In this document: positions 34,698-44,874 of the stretch, piece by piece
Position numbering within the stretch: position 1 is the stretch's first letter
How the letters are laid out: each line of letters begins with the position of its first letter
From: Hyphomicrobiales bacterium
GTDB lineage: Bacteria > Pseudomonadota > Alphaproteobacteria > Rhizobiales > Rhizobiaceae
Length of the DNA: 64,000 nt
Assembly (NCBI GenBank): GCA_900469625.1
Contig: UBXV01000014.1
Span: 177,314-241,313, forward strand
Direction: 5' to 3'
Position numbers and translations under genes: made by a program
Notes under the pieces: model-generated
Seen by the model: the letters and a program-made list of their open reading frames with translations, nothing else
Database searches by the model: none
What the model was told of the DNA's origin: nothing

Positions 34698-34726
34698 GGC
34701 CGCCACGTCCATCATGACGGGCGGCC
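34698..34726 (-). terminator. strong intrinsic terminator downstream of the sRNA
   Basis: GGCCGCC (34698-34704) with GGCGGCC (34720-34726) and inner CGTC/GACG (34706-34709/34716-34719) form an 11-bp bulged stem. On the minus strand it is followed by TTTTCGTTTTC. It lies about 12 bp beyond the terminator-like hairpin of the sRNA, making a tandem terminator. Confidence 0.7.
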
Positions 34727-34731
34727 CTTCG

Positions 34732-34885
34732 AAACAAAGGCGATGCCAGGGGCATCGCCTGCTGGCCGGCTTGAGACCGACCATGCCCGCGAGCCTGAGG
34801 AGGAGGAGCGCTCGAGCGGGCGTCTACCGTTCCGAAATTGACCACCCTTGAGGGAGGAGGAGAACAGAGTGACCAACTATTCTCG
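34732..34885 (-). ncRNA. probable alpha-r14 (NfeR1-like) trans-acting sRNA
   Basis: Read on the minus strand, this stretch folds into a chain of hairpins. Hairpin 1 (34838-34876) has a 10-bp stem whose loop carries UCUCCUCCUCCC. Hairpin 2 (34785-34821) has GCCCGC/GCGGGC and GAGC/GCUC arms with loop GCUCCUCCUCCUCAG. A 6-bp hairpin follows (34764-34782), then a terminator GGCGATGCC/GGCATCGCC (34739-34759) with UUUGUUU on the 3' side. Two loops exposing anti-Shine-Dalgarno CUCCUCC motifs are the hallmark of the rhizobial alpha-r14 sRNA family, Hfq-independent trans-riboregulators such as S. meliloti NfeR1. The 5' end is estimated. No conserved protein frame overlaps it. Confidence 0.62.
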
Positions 34886-35156
34886 GAACTGCAGGCTTTT
34901 GAACCACCGGATGTTCGTCCGTGTTCGTTGAGGCGGCTTATAAACTATTATTCCGATAGAGAAAGCGGCTTCTTGGCATAGGAGCCATGCACAAAGCGCA
35001 TATGTATGGTAAATGAGCAATTGCCCTCCAATCCTGTGCACGCCGCGCTCACGGAAATGGGTGGGCATGATCTCGCCTCTTTCCTCGCAAGGGGGCTTTC
35101 CGCTAAGATCGCCCATCTTTCCCGCGGTTCTCCGCCCAATCTACCGGAAATTCCTC

Positions 35157-36992
35157 ATGTTTCAGTCCTTTGAAGTCACCTCCACGCCCCAGTTCGGCAA
35201 GGAGCGCACCGAGGCCCTGCGCGCGTCCTTCGCCAGCCTCGGCATCGACGGCTTTCTCGTGCCGCGCGCCGACGAGTTCCAGGGCGAGTATGTGCCGGCA
35301 TCGTCGGAACGGCTGTCCTGGCTGACCGGCTTCACCGGGTCGGCCGGCGTCGCGCTCATCATGCAGAACCAGGCCGTCGTCTTCGTCGATGGACGCTACG
35401 TCACCCAGCTGAAGGAGCAGGTCGACGGCCAGGTCTTTACCGGCGGCGATCTCGTCGGCGAACCGCCGCATCTCTGGCTGGAAAACAAGGGCACCAAGGG
35501 CTTCAGGCTCGGCATCGACCCGTGGCTGCACACCGGCGCGGAAGTGCGCCGCCTGGAAAAGGCGCTGGCAACGCTCGGCGGCACGCTCGTCTTCCTCGAC
35601 CACAACCCGCTCGACCGCATCTGGACCGGCCGCCCTGCAGCCCCGCTCGGCCGCGTCTCCATCCAGCCGATCGAGCAGGCCGGTGAACTGGCCAAGGACA
35701 AGATCGCGACGATCGCGGCCGGTCTCGGCAAGGCCGGCGCCGGCGCCGTCGTCCTGACCGACCCTTCTTCGGTCGCCTGGACCTTCAACATCCGCGGTAC
35801 CGACGTGCCGCACACGCCGCATCCGCTCGCCCGCGCCATCATCCATGCCGATGGCCGCGCCGAGATCTTCCTCGACAAGCGCAAGACCGGGATCGAGCAG
35901 GAAGCCTACCTCACCCAGATCGCCGAGATCGCGGCACCCTCGACCTTCGACGACCGCCTGAAGGCACTCGGTGCTGCCGGCGCCGCTGTCATGCTCGATC
36001 CTGACCTCGCTTCGTTTGCCATTTCCGAACTGATCCGCGCCAATGGCGGCAAGGTGGTCGAGGCGCTTGACCCCGCCCGCCTGCCCCGCGCCCAGAAGAA
36101 CAAGGCCGAGATCGAGGGCTCGACGCGCGCGCATCTGCAGGACGGCGCCGCCATGGTCGAGTTCCTGGCGTGGCTCGACAAGGCCGAACCGGGCACCGTC
36201 ACCGAAATCGGTGCCGCCAACCAGCTGGAGGCAGCCCGCGCCGCCGTCGGCGAGCGGATGCAGAACCCGCTGAAGGACATCTCCTTCGACACCATCTCCG
36301 GCGCCGGCGCCCACGCGGCGATCATGCACTACCGCGTGACCACCGACACCGACCAATCGATCGACGCGGGCACCATGTTCCTGATCGATTCCGGCGCGCA
36401 GTACATCAACGGCACCACCGACATCACCCGCACCGTGGCGATCGGCGCCGTGCCCGAAGAGCAGAAGCGCTTCTTCACATTGGTGCTGAAGGGCATGATC
36501 GCCATCAGCACCGCGCGTTTCCCCAAGGGTTCGCGCGGCGTCGATCTCGACCCCTTGGCCCGTATCGCGCTCTGGAAGGCGGGCGCCGACTATGCCCACG
36601 GCACCGGCCACGGCGTCGGCTCCTATCTTTCGGTGCATGAGGGCCCGCAGCGCATCGCCCGGCTTTCCACCCAGGAGCTGCTTCCCGGCATGATCCTGTC
36701 GAACGAGCCCGGCTACTACCGCCCGGGCGCCTTCGGCATCCGCATCGAAAACCTCATCGTCGTCCAGCCGGCCTCTGATGTCGCCGGCGGCGACCTCGCC
36801 ATGCTCGGCTTCGACACGATCACCTATTGCCCGATCGACCGCCGCCTGGTGCTGCCGGCGCTCCTGACCGACGAGGAACTGGCCTGGTTCAACGCCTACC
36901 ACGCCGAGACCCGCGAAAAGCTGACGCCGCTGTTGGTCAGCGACGAGACGCGCACCTGGCTGAAGGCGGCCACCGAGGCGCTGACGCGCTAA
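35157..36992 (+). CDS. Xaa-Pro aminopeptidase (aminopeptidase P, M24B)
   Basis: 611 aa from ATG 35157; the frame is open upstream to 35013, but homology begins at MFQSFEV. Two creatinase-like N-terminal domains (ALRASFASLGIDGFLVPRADEFQGEYVPASSERLSWLTGFTGSAG; VSIQPIEQAGELAKDKI) precede the pita-bread catalytic domain. Metal ligands lie in IDSGAQYINGTTDITRT (Asp, Asp), GTGHGVGSYLSVHEGP (His) and SNEPGYYRPGAFGIRIENL (Glu, Glu). The enzyme removes N-terminal residues preceding proline, using two Mn ions. The long three-domain form matches cytosolic APP1. A strong terminator follows at 37020. Confidence 0.92.
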   Translation: MFQSFEVTSTPQFGKERTEALRASFASLGIDGFLVPRADEFQGEYVPASSERLSWLTGFTGSAGVALIMQNQAVVFVDGRYVTQLKEQVDGQVFTGGDLVGEPPHLWLENKGTKGFRLGIDPWLHTGAEVRRLEKALATLGGTLVFLDHNPLDRIWTGRPAAPLGRVSIQPIEQAGELAKDKIATIAAGLGKAGAGAVVLTDPSSVAWTFNIRGTDVPHTPHPLARAIIHADGRAEIFLDKRKTGIEQEAYLTQIAEIAAPSTFDDRLKALGAAGAAVMLDPDLASFAISELIRANGGKVVEALDPARLPRAQKNKAEIEGSTRAHLQDGAAMVEFLAWLDKAEPGTVTEIGAANQLEAARAAVGERMQNPLKDISFDTISGAGAHAAIMHYRVTTDTDQSIDAGTMFLIDSGAQYINGTTDITRTVAIGAVPEEQKRFFTLVLKGMIAISTARFPKGSRGVDLDPLARIALWKAGADYAHGTGHGVGSYLSVHEGPQRIARLSTQELLPGMILSNEPGYYRPGAFGIRIENLIVVQPASDVAGGDLAMLGFDTITYCPIDRRLVLPALLTDEELAWFNAYHAETREKLTPLLVSDETRTWLKAATEALTR

Positions 36993-37019
36993 ACCGACAC
37001 GAGCATCGACAAAACGAAA

Positions 37020-37050
37020 AACGCCGCGGTTCACCTGAACCGCGGCGTTT
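37020..37050 (+). terminator. intrinsic terminator after aminopeptidase P
   Basis: AACGCCGCGGTTC (37020-37032) and GAACCGCGGCGTT (37037-37049) form a perfect 13-bp stem with an ACCT loop. A-run before and TT after make it usable from both strands. Confidence 0.8.
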
Positions 37051-37099
37051 GCATATAGGCAAAGCTCGAAGCGCTTGTTCGGCGCACACCGGTCACCCC

Positions 37100-37200
37100 A
37101 TTCTCCTCAACCTAGCCCTTGTGGCGGGGATCCAGCGCCCTGACGCCGGTCAGGCCGAAAGACCTTTCAACCCCAACGCTTCGTGACGGGATTCCTGCGC
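37100..37200. repeat. degenerate rhizobial palindromic repeat
   Basis: The segment from GGTCACCCCATTCTCCTC to GATCCAGCGCCCTGACG resembles the widespread ATTCCTGTGCTTGTCACAGGAATCCAG type intergenic palindrome, but its arms are decayed. It lies between the aminopeptidase terminator and azlD. No gene was seen. Confidence 0.35.
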
Positions 37201-37270
37201 CAGACACGGACATGAGGGACCCCGTGGCTGCCGTCTGGTACGCGGCCAGCACGCCTGACGGTTGACCCGC

Positions 37271-37585
37271 TCACAGCACCACGTGCCGGATCAGCATCAC
37301 CACCACCCAGCCGATGACCAGCATACGCAGGGTGGAAAGATTGAGCCCGAGGGCGATGGCGAAGGCGACGAACATCGAGACCGCGACGTCGAAGCCGCCA
37401 TAGACGAAGGCGGGCGCAACCAGTGTCGTCAACACTGCGGCCGGCACCGCATTCAGCGCCGCTTCCAGCCGCGGCGGGATCTGCTTCATCTGGGTGATGA
37501 GCACATAGCCGCCGATACGGGTGATAAAGGTGGCAACCGCCGCCGCGATGATCAGGTAGATGAGATTGAGGTGTTGCGGATCCAT
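37271..37585 (-). CDS. azlD: AzlD-type branched-chain amino acid exporter subunit
   Basis: 104 aa, four hydrophobic helices (IYLIIAAAVATFITRIGGYVLI, AVPAAVLTTLVAPAFVY, DVAVSMFVAFAIALGLNLSTL, MLVIGWVVVMLIRHVVL). TRIGGYVL and NAVPAAVLTTLVAP are AzlD signatures. It works with the larger AzlC subunit encoded immediately upstream (3-bp gap) as a two-component amino-acid exporter (LIV-E family). Confidence 0.9.
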   Translation of the reverse strand: MDPQHLNLIYLIIAAAVATFITRIGGYVLITQMKQIPPRLEAALNAVPAAVLTTLVAPAFVYGGFDVAVSMFVAFAIALGLNLSTLRMLVIGWVVVMLIRHVVL

Positions 37586-37588
37586 GAC

Positions 37589-38308
37589 TCAGGCCTCCTT
37601 CTCGATGGCGACGGGCGGCACCGCCGCCGTCTCGGTCGGCGGCAGGCAGGCGGCGAGCAGGACGCCCGCCAGCGCCCCGATGCTGACATGCCAGGGCGAG
37701 CCTACGAAATGCATGCCGGCAACCGAGGCTACGGCCGAAACGGCAACGATCGGCAGGAAGCGGTCGCGCTTGCGAAAGCCCATGACCAGGCCGAGGAAGT
37801 AGATCGGCAACAGCACGTCGAGGCCGATCGCCTTGGGATCGCCGATCATCTGGCCGAAGATGGCGCCGAGCAGCGTGTTGAAGATCCAGGGGAAATAGAT
37901 CACCAGCCCGAAGCCGAGATACCAGGGGAAGGTCACCGGCAGGCCGCGCTCGCCGCGTTTCTCCGTCTCGGCATATTGCGGATCGACCAGCAGGAAGAAG
38001 GCGAAGAACTTCTGAACGGGCGTGAAATGCCGGATGTATTTGGCGATCGAAGCGGAATAGAGCACGTGGCGGAAGTTGACCGCAAACACCGAAAGCACCA
38101 CCAGCCAGGGCTGGACGTGGTTGCCGAACAGCTCGATGCCGACCATCTGGCTGGCGCCGGCATAGACGGTCGCGCTCATGAACACGGTGTCGGCGATGGT
38201 AAAGCCGTTGTCGACCGCAAGTGCGCCGAACAGCGCGCCGAACGGAGATGCCGCCAGCATGATCGGGAAGCCGCCGCGCACGCCCTCCCAGAATTCGTCT
38301 TTTCTCAT
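37589..38308 (-). CDS. azlC: AzlC-type branched-chain amino acid exporter subunit
   Basis: 239 aa from ATG 38308, preceded by GGGAGGAACCC. Hydrophobic throughout; the N-terminal FWEGVRGGFPIMLAASPFGALFGALAVDNGFTIADTVFMSATVYAGASQMVGIELF is the AzlC signature, followed by VLSVFAVNFRHVLYSASIAKYI. It is the main channel subunit of an amino-acid exporter and is followed by azlD in the same operon. An 8-bp inverted repeat lies about 170 bp upstream (38473-38503). Confidence 0.92.
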   Translation of the reverse strand: MRKDEFWEGVRGGFPIMLAASPFGALFGALAVDNGFTIADTVFMSATVYAGASQMVGIELFGNHVQPWLVVLSVFAVNFRHVLYSASIAKYIRHFTPVQKFFAFFLLVDPQYAETEKRGERGLPVTFPWYLGFGLVIYFPWIFNTLLGAIFGQMIGDPKAIGLDVLLPIYFLGLVMGFRKRDRFLPIVAVSAVASVAGMHFVGSPWHVSIGALAGVLLAACLPPTETAAVPPVAIEKEA

Positions 38309-38472
38309 GGGTTCCTCCCGCGGCACCGAATGGGCGCCCGCGGCATGGTGGCTTCGATCCCGTCGATCAAAGCCACATGCAGTGTTTCAAACCTGATGTA
38401 ACGGCCGCAGCGCTTCGGCGCGCACGGCTGTCGTTCTTTGCCGGACAGATAGGCTCTTCGCCCCCCGCCAAC

Positions 38473-38503
38473 AATTCAATTGCGCTTATACAATGATTGA
38501 ATT
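38473..38503. promoter_or_regulatory. operator-like inverted repeat upstream of azlCD
   Basis: AATTCAAT (38473-38480) and ATTGAATT (38496-38503) are a perfect 8-bp inverted repeat spaced by 15 bp, in an AT-rich island of the otherwise GC-rich 319-bp spacer between azlC and panB. It fits an Lrp/AsnC- or GntR-type site for the exporter, with a TTATACAAT-like element inside. Confidence 0.4.
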
Positions 38504-38627
38504 TTATGATGCCTGGAGGCGGCAGGCTTGAACGAAAGGCGCATGGGCACGAAGAACCACAGCGGTTTTCATTCTCCCCGCCGCGCCACCCTTCGGCGCG
38601 GCGACATCGCCTGACGGCGAGGCTCGA

Positions 38628-39449
38628 TCAGCGCTTGACCTGGAACGTATGCTCGACGCCCGGGAAGGTGCGCGCCTTGACCTCGTTGGCATAGTCCTCG
38701 GCCGCCTTGGAAATCGCCGGCGCCAGTTCGGCGAAATGCTTGACGAAGCGCGGCTTGAAGTCGTTGAAGAGGCCGAGCATGTCGTCGGAGACGAGGATCT
38801 GGCCGTCGCAGGCCGGCGACGCGCCGATGCCGATGGTCGGCGCGCGCAGCTCGGCGGTGATCTCGCGCGCCACCGGCTCGACCGTGCCTTCGACGACGAT
38901 CGCGAAAGCGCCGGCATCGTCGATCGCCTTGGCGTCGCGACGGATTTTCGCCACTTCCTTCTCGTTGCGGCCGACCGAGCGGTAGCCGCCTGTGGTGTTG
39001 ACGAGCTGCGGCATCAGCCCGACATGGCCGAGAACCGGAATGCCGCGGCTGACGAGGAATTCGACCGTTTCGGCCATCTCGGCGCCGCCCTCGAGCTTGA
39101 CCGCACTGCAACCAGTTTCCTTCAGCACCCGGGCAGCACTGCGAAACGCCTGTTCCTTCGATTCCTGGTAGGAGCCGAACGGCAGGTCGATGACGATGCA
39201 GGAGCGCTCAGAGCCGCGCATGACCGCCTGGCCATGGGCAATCATCATCTCGAGCGTGACGCCGACGGTGGTGTCGAGGCCGTAGAGCACCATGCCCAGC
39301 GAATCGCCGACCAGCAGGAAATCAACGTGCGGATCGAGCAGCCGGGCGATCGGCGTCGTATAGGCCGTCAGGCTGACGATCGGGCGCTCGCCCTTCAGTG
39401 CTTGAATGTTGGCGGGGCTCAGGCGGCGTCTGGCGGACTGTACGCTCAT
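38628..39449 (-). CDS. panB: 3-methyl-2-oxobutanoate hydroxymethyltransferase
   Basis: A 273-aa TIM-barrel enzyme. It adds a hydroxymethyl group from 5,10-methylene-THF to ketoisovalerate, giving ketopantoate (pantothenate/CoA pathway). Motifs: [48 protein letters not shown] (metal Asp), [20 protein letters not shown] and VVEGTVEP with the catalytic Glu. It starts 2 bp after the panC stop, so the two form an operon. Length is normal for the family. Confidence 0.95.
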   Translation of the reverse strand: MSVQSARRRLSPANIQALKGERPIVSLTAYTTPIARLLDPHVDFLLVGDSLGMVLYGLDTTVGVTLEMMIAHGQAVMRGSERSCIVIDLPFGSYQESKEQAFRSAARVLKETGCSAVKLEGGAEMAETVEFLVSRGIPVLGHVGLMPQLVNTTGGYRSVGRNEKEVAKIRRDAKAIDDAGAFAIVVEGTVEPVAREITAELRAPTIGIGASPACDGQILVSDDMLGLFNDFKPRFVKHFAELAPAISKAAEDYANEVKARTFPGVEHTFQVKR

Positions 39450-39451
39450 TC

Positions 39452-40327
39452 TCAGGCAACCTTTGCAAAACGGGCGGATTTGACGGTGATCACGCGGTTG
39501 TCGAGCAGCTTCGTCGAGCCGAAGCGCACGAAGAGCAACAGAAGAACCGGCTTGTCGCCGATCGACTGAAGGGTTTCGAGCGTATCGGGGTCGCGCAGCG
39601 CCACCACTTCCGGGCGCGCCAGAGGCTCGGCTGAAAGGAACGCCGTCACGGCCTTTTCCACGTCGCCGACATCGGTCACGCCGGATGCGACCAGTCGCTC
39701 GGCCTCGGCGAGCGCCCTCGGCACGATTGCGGCGGCCTTGCGCTCGTCGGCCGTCAGATAGACGTTGCGCGAGGAACAGGCGAGCCCGTCGGCCTCGCGC
39801 ACCGTCGGCACGCCGATGATCTCCACCGGCTGGGCGAGGTCTTCGACCATGCGGCGAATGATCTGAAGCTGCTGGAAATCCTTCTCGCCGAAATAGGCCC
39901 GGTCCGGCTGGACGATGTTGAACAGCTTGGTGACGACGGTGGCAACGCCGGCAAAGTGACCGGGGCGCACCGAGCCTTCGAGTTCCGAGCCGAGCTTCGG
40001 CACGTCGACCACCGTCTCCATCGGGCGCGGATACATGTCGGCAACCCCCGGCGAAAACAGGAAGTCGACGCCGCCCTCTTCCAGCATGGCCTGGTCGCGG
40101 GCGAGATCGCGCGGATACTTGCTCAGGTCCTCATTGGGGCCGAACTGCAGCGGATTGACGAAGATGCTGGCGACGACCACGTCGTTTTTCTCGCGCGCGC
40201 GCCGCACCAGCTCCATGTGCCCGACATGCAGATAGCCCATGGTCGGCACGAGCCCGACCGTCTTGCCCGCCCGCCGATATTCGGAAAGCGCTGCACGCAG
40301 CTCGGCAATGGTGGTGATCGTCTTCAA
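39452..40327 (-). CDS. panC: pantothenate synthetase
   Basis: 291 aa from TTG 40327, chosen because GGAGGG sits 8 nt upstream and the protein then begins [14 protein letters not shown]; an ATG further out (40381) would add an Arg/Gly-rich non-homologous extension. Motifs: [48 protein letters not shown] (HIGH-like nucleotide binding), [39 protein letters not shown] and [15 protein letters not shown] (KMSKS-like). It ligates pantoate and beta-alanine using ATP. First gene of the panCB operon. Confidence 0.95.
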   Translation of the reverse strand: MKTITTIAELRAALSEYRRAGKTVGLVPTMGYLHVGHMELVRRAREKNDVVVASIFVNPLQFGPNEDLSKYPRDLARDQAMLEEGGVDFLFSPGVADMYPRPMETVVDVPKLGSELEGSVRPGHFAGVATVVTKLFNIVQPDRAYFGEKDFQQLQIIRRMVEDLAQPVEIIGVPTVREADGLACSSRNVYLTADERKAAAIVPRALAEAERLVASGVTDVGDVEKAVTAFLSAEPLARPEVVALRDPDTLETLQSIGDKPVLLLLFVRFGSTKLLDNRVITVKSARFAKVA

Positions 40328-40572
40328 ATCCGGACCCTCCAATCCGCGAAGGCGCCGTAAGCGCCCTGCCCCGCGGCCCATGGCTTTCGGCCCGCTCCGC
40401 GAAAAAGCAATTGCACAAAATTTGGCTGAAATGCTCTATCTTGTGCAGCGCAAAAAGACAAACGGATTTGGTGCCGGTGCGAAGGCGGCCATGCTTGCGG
40501 CGACGCCATTGCGCGTCCGCCCGCACGTCGGCCGTGCATCCGCGCCTGCCGGTCCACCCGGCGTAGGCGAGG

Positions 40573-40962
40573 TCATGGTTCGGCGGCTTCCGGCACGCGC
40601 CAGGGCGGATCGAGCCTGTTGGCGCCGGCGAAATAGAGCACGACGCGGTTGCCGCCGGGATCGAAGACCTCGGCCTCGCGCCAGAGCCAGCTCTTGTCCG
40701 TGGGGCCGCTCGCAAACAGGATGCCGGCCTCGATCAGCCGGCTGACGGTCACATCCAGGTCGTCGCACTCGAAATAGACAGTCGTGCCGCCACCCGAGAC
40801 CTCGCCCTGGTGCAGCGAAAACGTACTGCCGCCATCAGGACAGACGAAGCGCACGTAATGTGGCCTTGCATCGACAACCGGCCGGAGCCCGAGGCTGCGG
40901 TAGAAATTCCACCCGGCATCAAGATCCGGCATGGTCACTGTAACCTGGTTCAAGCGCATCAT
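40573..40962 (-). CDS. VOC (glyoxalase/bleomycin resistance) superfamily protein
   Basis: About 129 aa; tandem ATGs at 40962 and 40959 follow GGGGAGAC, the second at better spacing. One pair of beta-alpha-beta-beta-beta modules: LNQVTVTMPDLDAGWNFYRSLGLRPVVDARPHYVRFVCPDGGSTFSLH and GTTVYFECDDLDVTVSRLIEAGI...EAEVFDPGGNRVVLYFAGANRLDPPWRV. The His/Glu positions expected of metal ligands are only partly clear, so the reaction cannot be assigned. Divergent from a second VOC gene at 41317. Confidence 0.8.
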   Translation of the reverse strand: MMRLNQVTVTMPDLDAGWNFYRSLGLRPVVDARPHYVRFVCPDGGSTFSLHQGEVSGGGTTVYFECDDLDVTVSRLIEAGILFASGPTDKSWLWREAEVFDPGGNRVVLYFAGANRLDPPWRVPEAAEP

Positions 40963-41316
40963 GTCTCCCCATGCGACCTGGCTCTGAGAGCGACGGTTTG
41001 TCTTCTGGGCGCCGTCACGCGCGAACATCCACCGGAAACACGAAGGATGCAAATCATCGGTTCCGCGCTCTGCGAAACCGCCATGCTTCCCTTCCCTGAA
41101 GAGCTGTTGCGACTGCGCCGTGGCGCACCTCAAGGACAGCCACCTTGCCGCGCGGTTTTCCACGTATCACGGGTTTCTTGAAAACCCCTGATTGCACACC
41201 ACATCAGCAGGGACACATTGCATTCCTCAAAAAAATATCGGAGCGGCTGTCGGCTGCGTGTCTCGCCGAACGTCCTAGTTATGTCCAACCAAGAAAATCC
41301 CTACGAGGAGCATTTC
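40963..41316. other. divergent spacer between two VOC genes, no gene seen
   Basis: 354 bp. Apart from the ribosome-binding sites GGGGAG (for the minus gene) and CGAGGAG at 41304-41310 (for the plus gene) I see no operator, RNA gene or protein-like frame here. Confidence 0.45.
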
Positions 41317-41724
41317 ATGCGCATGATTTTTGTAAACCTGCCCGTCAAGGACCTGAAGGCGTCGCGGAGCTTTTTCGCGGCACTCGGCTATACCTTCAAC
41401 GAGCAGTTCTCCGACGACACGGCCGCCTGCACGGTGATTTCCGAAAACATCTTCGTCATGCTTCTGACCGAGCCGAAGTTCCAGGGCTTCATCAACGGCG
41501 GTATCGCCGACACGTCCAAGGGCACCGAGGTCATCACCGCCCTTTCGGCCTCGAGCCGCGCCGAATGTGACGATATGCTCGCCAAGGCGCTCGCCGCCGG
41601 CGGCAAGCCCTGGAAGCCGGCCATCGACTACGGCTTCATGTACGGCATCAGCTTCCAGGATCCCGACGGCCACGTCTGGGAATTCATGTGGATGGACATG
41701 GCAGCCCAGCAGCAGGCTTCCTGA
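41317..41724 (+). CDS. VOC superfamily protein (lactoylglutathione lyase-like)
   Basis: 135 aa from ATG 41317, preceded by CGAGGAG. MRMIFVNLPVKDLKASRSFFAALGYTFNEQFSDDTAACTVISENIFVMLLTEPKF opens the first module; EVITALSASSRAECDDMLAKALAAGGKPWKPAIDYGFMYGISFQDPDGHVWEFMWMDM closes the second. It matches the widely conserved group of small VOC proteins described as extradiol dioxygenase-like or glyoxalase, whose substrates are unknown. A strong terminator follows. Confidence 0.82.
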   Translation: MRMIFVNLPVKDLKASRSFFAALGYTFNEQFSDDTAACTVISENIFVMLLTEPKFQGFINGGIADTSKGTEVITALSASSRAECDDMLAKALAAGGKPWKPAIDYGFMYGISFQDPDGHVWEFMWMDMAAQQQAS

Positions 41725-41748
41725 CCCGACGCAACGCCTCTCGTCTTG

Positions 41749-41778
41749 CGCCCGCCGCCTCTCGCGGCGGGCGTTTTT
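41749..41778 (+). terminator. intrinsic terminator after VOC gene
   Basis: CGCCCGCCGC (41749-41758) pairs with GCGGCGGGCG (41764-41773) and is followed by TTTTT (41774-41778). Confidence 0.9.
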
Positions 41779-41933
41779 GCGTGACCTCACGGCCACACAA
41801 CGCGCCAGCAATTCGACCTCTGCGGTTTTGACGAGAAATTCCTCGGCCGATTCGATAGTTGAAAAGCCGTTACGTCGACAGGCGCGAGCGCGCCTGAAGC
41901 GACGCTTGCAAGCATGCAGAATGAGGAAGCCCC

Positions 41934-42587
41934 ATGTCCACGAATGTCGAAGCCAAGCACTGGTCCAAGGTCGAGCTTTTGCACGAGACCGTGCGCAACC
42001 CCAACATCCATGTGCGTGGCACCAACAGCTACTACAGCAACGCCTGGACGGGCTCGTTTGAAGACAGCGTCGTTCGCTACCTCTATGGCGATGCCTACAG
42101 TCTCAAGACCTGGGAGCCGCAGTGGCCGATCGACCAGCTGAGGATCGGCGACTATGTCGCGATCGGCGCCGAGGCCGCGATCCTGATGGGTGGCAACCAC
42201 ACCCACCGCACCGACTGGGTGAGCCTCTACCCGTTCCTCGACGTGATCGGCGAGGCCTATATCGGCAAGGGCGACACCGTCATCGGCGATGGCGCCTGGA
42301 TCGGCATGCGCGCCATGATCATGCCCGGCGTCACGCTGGGTGAAGGCGCAGTCGTCGCCTCGGGCGCGATCGTAACGAAAGACGTGGCGCCCTACACCAT
42401 TGTCGCCGGCAACCCGGCTCGCCCGGTTCGCCAGCGCTTCCCCGAGGCCGATATCGAGGCCTTGCTCGCACTCGGCATCTACCAGTGGGAAAAGGCCAAA
42501 TTCGACGCGCTGCGGCCCTTCATCTGCGCCGACGACATCGCGGCGTTGAAGGCCGCGTCTGAGGCCTACGACGCGCAGCAGGCGTAG
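41934..42587 (+). CDS. CatB-like xenobiotic acetyltransferase (left-handed beta-helix)
   Basis: 217 aa with hexapeptide repeats forming a left-handed beta-helix: IHVRGTNSYYSNAW, LRIGDYVAIGAEAAILMGGNHTHRTDWVSLYPF (catalytic His in GGNHTHR), AYIGKGDTVIGDGAWIGMRAMIMPGVTLGEGAVVASGAIVTKDVAPYTIVAGNPARPVRQRF. It matches the Vat/CatB (XAT) family that acetylates hydroxyl groups of chloramphenicol or streptogramins, but chromosomal members often act on other substrates. Resistance cannot be claimed from sequence. No mobile-element sequence surrounds it. Confidence 0.88.
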   Translation: MSTNVEAKHWSKVELLHETVRNPNIHVRGTNSYYSNAWTGSFEDSVVRYLYGDAYSLKTWEPQWPIDQLRIGDYVAIGAEAAILMGGNHTHRTDWVSLYPFLDVIGEAYIGKGDTVIGDGAWIGMRAMIMPGVTLGEGAVVASGAIVTKDVAPYTIVAGNPARPVRQRFPEADIEALLALGIYQWEKAKFDALRPFICADDIAALKAASEAYDAQQA

Positions 42588-42601
42588 CGGCAAAGCCTTC
42601 C

Positions 42602-42638
42602 GCCTCTGATCGCGCGCATCAGCCTCTGATCGCGCGCA

Positions 42639-42641
<3 letters not shown>
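42602..42641. repeat. 20-bp perfect tandem duplication at the ligA stop
   Basis: The 20-mer GCCTCTGATCGCGCGCATCA is repeated exactly at 42602-42621 and 42622-42641, with a partial third start (GCC...GCGATCA) inside ligA. The right copy contains the ligA stop codon (42639-42641), so the duplication extends directly from the gene end. Confidence 0.9.
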
Positions 42642-44822
<2,181 letters not shown>

Positions 44823-44874
44823 TTAGAGCAACTGCCGGGAAAGAAAAGAGCAACCGCGTTTCGCAGAGCTGCGA

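Noticed and set aside
35103..37034. A 643-codon minus-strand frame
   Set aside because: Antisense to aminopeptidase P; no family features.
38580..38602. GCCGCGCC/GGCGCGGC hairpin after panB considered as a terminator
   Set aside because: A stable stem is present but no T-run follows on the minus strand, so terminator function is unsupported.
41934..42587. Chloramphenicol or streptogramin resistance gene on a mobile element
   Set aside because: The protein is CatB-like, but composition matches its neighbours and no transposase, integrase or flanking repeat is present; a resistance role is not supported.
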